A stretch of DNA of 48,994 nt. It comes from Prorocentrum cordatum. Its lineage: Eukaryota > Sar > Dinophyceae > Prorocentrales > Prorocentraceae. The translations under genes and the position numbers were made by a program. The notes below the pieces were generated by a model. The model saw nothing but the letters and a program-made list of their open reading frames with translations. It had not been told where the DNA came from and searched no databases. Positions 43,365 through 48,994 of the stretch are shown here, one piece after another (positions within the stretch are counted from its first letter, which is position 1; every line of letters starts with the position of its first letter). The stretch covers positions 371,834-420,827 of the forward strand of contig CAUYUJ010014560.1 in assembly GCA_963575745.1 (NCBI GenBank), written 5' to 3'.

Positions 43365-43625
43365 CGCCGTCCAAAACTTCATTTGTTTGAGGTCTTTGAG
43401 GCTAATGCTCGCGGAGCTCAAGCGAAGCCACATTTTGAACGTCATGCCACGTGCGAAGCCACGTGCCGCCCTCTATCATTGCATCCGTCGGGGACTTCTG
43501 AACATAATGTGCGCGATACCATTCGCTACGGCGCGAACCACATTGTAAATACGGGCGCCCTCCATTATTGCAATTGTCAGAGGCTTTGAAGAAGACAAAT
43601 GTGCGCGGCGCTGCACCCGCCCTTC
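43365..43625. repeat. Degenerate ~90-bp repeat
   Basis: GCCGCCCTCTATCATTGCAT near 43465 and GCGCCCTCCATTATTGCAAT near 43555 start similar blocks that include GTCGGGGACTTCTGAAC versus GTCAGAGGCTTTGAAG and a shared ATGTGCGCG. A more diverged unit may precede them. Between 43780 and 43920 a GAGGAG/CCTCCTC low-complexity patch follows. Confidence 0.5.
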
Positions 43626-43920
43626 AGCCACGTAGTTTTGCCCTAAACACACTATCAACAACAAAAGCCGTGCGCGGCGCCAAGGCGAGAACACCATATC
43701 GAAAACGTTAATTTTCAGGATCAAAAGCGGCTGGAGTGTCTCAGGCGAAACGCCGAAACCGCCTTCGACACGCCTAGTGGTGCGACGAGGAGGAGGGATG
43801 GATGGAAGATAAGAGAAGGACGAGAAGGAAGAGAGACGAGGAGGAGGGACGGAGGAGAGGGAGGAAGAGGGAGGATCAGCTCCACCCTCCTCCTCTTTTC
43901 CTCCCCTGCCTCCTCAAATA

Positions 43921-45700
43921 ATTAGTTTGCTTGTTTTGTGTAGTCGTTTGACTTTTGGAACCTCCGGAGCTCTCTGACCTCCAAGGGCCTCTGGAGACCT
44001 CGCGAGGACCTCCGCGGGGACAGCTGGAGACCCCTCTGCAGACTCCAAGGGGACTCGGGCCTCCCCCCCTGTCCCACTCCCCCGCGTCCCTCGTTCCCTC
44101 CCGCAACTCCCTCCTCCGTGCTCCGCTCGGATCCCGTCCAGATCGAGGCATGCGAATGCAGTGCCCGCAGTCGACAGAACACCTCTGTGAGGCGGCCGCT
44201 CTGCACCCCAGCCAATCCGGCTTCTCTGAGACATGGCCCGCACATCGAAGGGCTCGCCAGGGGGTATGCGGGGGGCGGGAACGGCCACAGGAGAGGGGGT
44301 AGGGATGGGAGGTTCTGCTGCAGCATGGCTGATGCATCCTACGCAAGTTTACTCTGGTCCTCCTCCTCCTCCCTCCATCCCTTTTCATCCTCCCTCGACC
44401 TCCATCCACCTCCACCACATCGCCACAGTTGCGGATCAGGAGATGCAGTGTGTGCAACATGCAAGAGGACATGCCGCCCGCACCCCCTTACTCATCAAGC
44501 GCCGGCGGCGGCTTGGCGGCGGCACGCCCACGAAAGGAAGAGCCGACTCCCCAGAGAGCGATTGCGGAGGCAACATTCGCCCTCTGCTCGAACCAACACG
44601 CCATGAGGGAATGGGGTTGACGAATAAGAGGGGAGACGGAGACGGAAGCTGAGGCGGGCCCAGATACGCCCCAGCGCATCCACACAGAACTCCGCGAGGA
44701 CCTCCCCCCTGAAAAGGGGTGCAATGGTCGCGCGAAGTGCGAGTGATTCATCAGAGCTGAGCGCAATATGAACGGATGGGCGCCAAGGGTAAAGTGTCAG
44801 ATGTGACGTGACGCACGTGGCTCAGAACTGAGCGTACGAGGAAGGAACGAGCGGGACGATCTGATGCGAATGCACATGATCAGATCCCCCTTTTGTCCGT
44901 CTCCCCTCTTCCGTCCCCCCTATCCCTCCTCTCTCCCTCTTCCCAGCCCTACGCCGTGCCTGTCACTAAATCGTACAAAGCCATGTCGACGCTGAAACCA
45001 CTGGTCATGAGAAAATCATCCGTGCAATTTACAGACCTGAGGAAGGGGGGCGGCGTGAGAGAGCGACGGGGGAGGAGCCAGCAGGTAGGAGGCAGGGAGG
45101 GAGACAAAATGAGGGACGATGAAAGATACATGAGGCAAGATGAGTGGTGAATTGTGAAGGAGGGGGGTGATGAGGAAGGGAGGAAGGAGGAGTGGGGGGG
45201 AAAGGGAGGGCAGGTTGAGGAACATGTTGTGGTGGTGTGTGCAACGGGTGTTCGACGGGCGAGACAGCGGATTCCCTCGAGGCGCAGACCTCGACAGGCA
45301 GACGGGCATCTCCGAGAGAAGGGAGGAGGAAGGAAACAAGGAGGGAGCGGGGAAAAGAGGAGAAAGACGCCTCCGTCAATTACAAGACCAAGGTCCAGGA
45401 CCCCCTTTAGCGCTTTGGCGCTCTTCGTCACCCGCCTGGCTCTTGAGTTTGACCGGGGTGCCGGCCCGACCAGAGCGTGCGCAGGTAGTCCCACCCAACA
45501 GACCCACGCGGGTAACCTTCGCAACTATCCCGAGCGAGCTTTTGGGCTTGGATTCACAGTAGGCCCCATAGTAGCTACAGAAAGCGAAAGGCCCGACGCT
45601 CCACAGACGACGGCCTTGTCCAGGCCTGCACGGGGAGACACTCATTGACTGGAGCTGCGCGCCAGACCCCCACACACCGGACGTAGAGCGGTACCCCCCT
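43921..45700. other. Low-complexity and mixed sequence, no supported gene
   Basis: Includes a short GGCC/GAGACCTC minisatellite-like segment (43965-44070), C/T-rich tracts (44350-44410, 44890-44945) and G/A-rich tracts (45040-45370). Frames on either strand do not resemble known proteins. Confidence 0.4.
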
Positions 45701-45898
45701 TTGGGGGAACCCTACGGGGTGGTGACTACCCGTAGGAGGCACAACATCGTCGGAGAGCCAAGAGGCGATCAGGCCCCCCCTCCTCCTTCCGGCCTCTCTG
45801 CTGGCGGTGGCCGCCTAACCAAGAACAGCCTAGCAGATCGTAAGGGCCAGGTACTTCTCTACAAGCTGGACCAGGTCATTGGATCGCTCGATCCTTGA
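45701..45898 (+). CDS. Weak hypothetical open frame
   Basis: Plus-strand frame of 65 codons ending at TGA 45896-45898. It reads GEPYGVVTTRRRHNIVGEPR early and LTKNSLADRKGQVLLYKLDQ late, with a proline patch between. It has balanced composition unlike the repeats around it, but no start context, partner exon or known domain, and may be the end of a decayed gene. Confidence 0.2.
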   Translation: MGEPYGVVTTRRRHNIVGEPRGDQAPPPPSGLSAGGGRLTKNSLADRKGQVLLYKLDQVIGSLDP

Positions 45899-46835
45899 CT
45901 GGTCTGGGCAACGTCGTTCCTAGGAGCCATCTGGTGCACCCTTGCGGGCTGTCTCGTCGGCCGCACGGATACCTGGGCGCACAAAGTACTTGCAAGTGAC
46001 ATGCGAACCAGAACGCCAATTCCTCAACCCCTCACCGCGTATCTTTGTCATACGACAGGTGGTCCACGTGGCATAGAGACGGCCAGATTGCCCGATGGTT
46101 GGCCCAACACCAGAACCACGCGCGCGACATGTTCTCGCGCGGGACAAGGCGACGTCACGATACAACGGGTGCGTGGACGACGCTCTTCAGCGATCACAAA
46201 AGGGAAATCTGTCGACACATCCGCAGACAGGCATCGTGACATCATCGTGTGTAATCCGTTTCCACGAGGAGGACAAGGAACGCCAGGAGGCAGATCGGGA
46301 GGGAGGAAATGCATCGCTGCAGGAGGGAATCAGGAGAAGGGACGGGGGGCGATGGTGGAGGAAGTAGGAAGGAACGCGCAAGAGCGTTGGACGTTTCACT
46401 GAAGCCCAGCGCGTCGCATGGGTGAAGTCGAACCCCCCACCGCTGAAAAAGGAAGGAGGAGTGACGAGGGGAACTTTTGGGCTGCCTTGGGCCCTCGAGG
46501 GCCGTATCGGGCCCCGCTGGACCGACATTGGAATCTCTTGAGGCTGCTGGGGAACGTCGCGCTTCTGCGGCCATCTGGGAGCAACAAAGAACGTACTGCA
46601 ACAGGAAACGTCTCGCCGCGCGCGCAAGCCATCTTGGGGCTCTATGCGAAACTGGCCCCGTCTTGGGCCGCCGTGAACTCCTCGGAAAAAGGGAAGCTTA
46701 CTTGATATGTTTGTTGGTTCCCGTCCATCCTGTGTTGTTGGGTGCTCGTTTCGGCGAGGCAGCGCCCCGCGCCTCTCCTCCCCTCCTCCTTCTCCCCCTC
46801 CCTTCCTCCTCCCATCCTTGCCCCAGCCCCCCCAC
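45899..46835. other. No recognisable feature
   Basis: Short frames on both strands only (for example one reading RWSTWHRDGQIARWLAQHQN at about 46057). I cannot support a gene. Confidence 0.35.
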
Positions 46836-46839
46836 ATGT

Positions 46840-47130
46840 TCCAGCATCATCACCACCATCATCATTATCATCAACATCACAATCATCAACATCCAGATCA
46901 TCGTCGTCATCGCCGTCATCACCATCATCATCGTCATTGTCATCACCATCATCATCATGAACACCACCATCACCGTCATCATCACCAGCACCACCATCAT
47001 CAAAATCATCAGCGTCCACATCTTCAGCACCAGTATATTCATCAACGGTCTCAGCATCATCATCATCACCAACAACACAAGCAATATGAACACCATCACC
47101 ATCATCATCAGCATTGTGATTATGATACGC
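46840..47130. repeat. CAT/CAC/ATC trinucleotide tract
   Basis: Nearly 290 bases of CAT, CAC, ATC and GTC triplets. Plus frames translate to His-, Ile/Thr- or Ser-rich peptides and the minus strand to an Asp-rich one; none is supported as a protein. It is complementary in composition to 2575-2765. Confidence 0.9.
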
Positions 47131-47337
47131 TTTAGTGAAATTGGGCCCCAAAAGGAAAAGCCCCAAAAAGTCAAATGGCGACGAATGGCGCGCTGTCGCA
47201 CGTGACACATGCTCTATATCACACCAGTGAAATTTTGTCACGAGGTAGCCGGTGGATCGCGTAGTCACGCCGATCCCTGTGAACCTCTAGAGGCAGCAGG
47301 CAGAGCATTCCCAGCCGGGATATCAGTCAGGGTGTTA

Positions 47338-47521
47338 AAAAACCGGCCATGGGGAAAAGGTCGACGAACCCTATGGGTCAAGTGCGTAGCTAAAGCTCCA
47401 AATCCCCGCCAGCAAGCGGCGGACAACTAAAGAACCGGCCGTGGGGAAAAGGTCGACGAAACACGTGGGTCAAGTGTGTAACTAAAGCTCCAGATGCCCG
47501 CCAGCAGGCGGCGGACAAATC
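47338..47521. repeat. 92-bp tandem duplication
   Basis: Two copies of AACCGGCCATGGGGAAAAGG (47341 and 47433) continue with TCGACGAA, GGGTCAAGTG and CTAAAGCTCC, and end in a small hairpin (CCGCCAGCAGGCGG in the second copy). It lies just beyond the 3' end of the minus-strand copia remnant and might be part of its non-coding end. Confidence 0.85.
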
Positions 47522-47689
47522 GTAACCCCCCTGGCCAGAAACGACGGCACGCGCGAGATCCTATCGGCCACGGCCCACGTACGTGCCGGATATTCACATT
47601 ACTTCAAGGTGCAAAATAACATTACTTCCTGCCGGGATGGTGCTCACTCTGGCCCTCGCCGGTTGCAGTTTTACCTTCGGCCTGGAGCT

Positions 47690-48994
47690 TCATCGTACGA
47701 TCATGTACGCAGTATGTTAACAAGGAAATCAGTAGGCATGGCTTTCGCCAGTCAAACCACACCCATCGCCGTCGTGTCAATCCAACGAATTCTGTTATAC
47801 AGTAGATGTGGATGCAATATTTCGACCTTTTCATGCCCATTGGTCCAGATGTCCTGCCGCAAGCTACATAGGTCGATACTTAGACGTTTGTCCTCCGTGT
47901 TCCCCAAAGTGGGTGCTATCACATGTTCTTCGAGGCTTTTACAATCAATCGCCCACAGGTGTCTCATTATCACAGCTTCCGGCTCATCCCAAGTCATTAA
48001 GAACTTGCGCCCGGCACCAAGCATGCCTCGCGCGTCGGCGATGGCAGCGCGAATGCGTTCACCAGACTCCACGCGCCCCATAAACATGCCAATGTCTCTG
48101 CTTGAAGCGTAGAGTTACATACTCACCCGGTGACCTTACTTGACGCGCATAATGGGTGAACGCTGTCGCTGTTCCCATCGATGAATCCAGGACCGGCAAG
48201 TCCGTTGAACCTGGCCTTCTGAGACCTGAACGGCTCTACCTTCCCCTCGGATACATCATCCTCACCTGCCCAGATGGCGTCAGTAACTGTTAGAGCTAGA
48301 CTATCTGAATCCCATAACGCGGCACCTCCTTTGAACGTGAACCTGCAATCTGCGGACTGCGCGGCTTCCTCCAGGACGCGGTTGGCCTCCTTGAGGCGGA
48401 GCCCCTTCGCGTGGCGCATTGCAGTCCGCAGGCGGCTCACGCGACGCAGCGATTTAGGTTCCCACTGTCGCGCGACCCCAGATAGAGCGCCCGCAACTGA
48501 CCTGAGTCATCTCTCCTTCGTTGCAACTCCTGGAGAGAGGGCTGTCCCTGGGATAACATGCAGCTTTGATTGTCTCGATGCTATCCTTAGCCGATAACGC
48601 TGGCGGTATAGTCCACGTCTCGAGCAACTCCCAGACGCAATCGCAGAAACTATCCGACGTGATTTCGCGAGTGCAGACTTCAGCTAACGCGGAATCAATG
48701 GTCTCGTGACTTTCTGCGTCTGCAGCCCCAAGAATGTCATCAGCATGTGTTCCCCACGTGCAGGTAATAGCATGCATGCCATTATGTATACTGAAGAAGG
48801 CTGCCATAATACGGTTCCCTCTGGGTCCGTGAGCTCCGACCCTCTTGATGATTTTCCCCCGTGGATCTCTTCCCGCGTCGCGCGCGCCGTAGACAGGCAT
48901 GCGCGAGATGAGAGCTCTCCCGTCCGGTGCTCCGTCGAGTCCGTCGGGAGGTGGCTTGAGGCGTTCCGGAAGCTCTGCGAGGTTCTGGAGCCTC
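47690..48994 (-). pseudogene. Second copia-like element: RT and RNase H remnant, partial
   Basis: Minus strand, entering from the right window edge. The RT part reads RMPVYGARDAGRD, then THADDILGAA (Asp-Asp at 48735-48740), then SIETIKAACYPRDSPLSRSC. A one-base shift near 48505 leads to SVAGALSGVARQWEPKSLRR, the usual RT-RNase H connection. RNase H follows: LTVTDAIWAGEDD (first Asp near 48270), TGA at 48123-48125 where the frame continues as VCNSTLQAETLAC, another shift near 48095 to FMGRVESGERIRAAIADARG, then WAIDCKSLEEH, DKRLSIDLCSLRQDIW and RIRWIDTTAMG. A further TGA sits near 47749. This family is clearly different from the 10.3-19.6 kb element. The order and motifs are copia-type; the copy is dead. 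Confidence 0.85.

Noticed and set aside
43914-44472. Minus-strand frames as genes
   Set aside because: They overlap a short GGCC/GAGACCTC minisatellite and lack protein-like sequence in one consistent frame.
46840-47130. His-rich or Asp-rich protein
   Set aside because: It is a trinucleotide tract readable in many frames with no flanking coding sequence.

Overview
The window looks like nuclear DNA of a dinoflagellate, a repeat-dominated intergenic region rather than a gene-rich one. Three things point that way. There is a Ty1/copia-type retroelement with the domain style I associate with dinoflagellates, including an extra methyltransferase-like domain between protease and integrase. The GC content is high and more than half of the window is minisatellite, microsatellite or GC-rich filler. 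Coding remnants are short, frame-broken and lie mostly on the minus strand. I cannot assign a genus. I found no rRNA, tRNA, CRISPR or bacterial-type operon.

Layout. 1-2420: a GACC-rich minisatellite with an internal 463-bp-offset duplication. 2575-3125: GAT-rich and about 90-bp repeats. 3218-6057 (minus): a decayed or multi-exon gene including a candidate 50-bp intron. 6157-8455: TA microsatellites and a 100-bp tandem array of about 20 units. 8975-9800 (minus): another gene remnant. 10310-19600: a complete copia element with 243/256-bp LTRs, a 5-bp target duplication (CCGGG), PBS, gag, protease, MTase-like domain, integrase, RT and RNase H. Its pol is split by a 1.4-kb terminal-inverted-repeat insertion (15624-17024). 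20770-22454 (minus): a frame-broken gene with a 100-N gap inside its putative intron. 22490-26640: a degenerate array with an 11-bp period, interrupted by a GC-rich island. 28736-34980: two diverged direct copies of a 2.4-2.6-kb block carrying about 385-bp tandem units. 35800-42760 (minus): a decayed coding region with a Gly/Lys/Gln-rich part and a coiled-coil part, interrupted by a hierarchical palindrome (37.66-39.18 kb). 43-47.6 kb: low-complexity sequence, a CAT-repeat tract and a 92-bp tandem duplication. 47690-48994 (minus): the RT/RNase H part of a second, different copia-like element running off the window edge.

How the parts fit. No gene is obviously intact, so the functional story is mainly that of mobile DNA. 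The copia element would have encoded capsid, protease, integrase, reverse transcriptase, RNase H and a possible cytosine-C5 methyltransferase. It later decayed by frameshifts, a stop codon and insertion of a second transposon. Several otherwise continuous reading frames are interrupted by a single TGA where the frame resumes at once, as CGA-to-TGA change at methylated CpG would produce. Coordinates of decayed exons are approximate.
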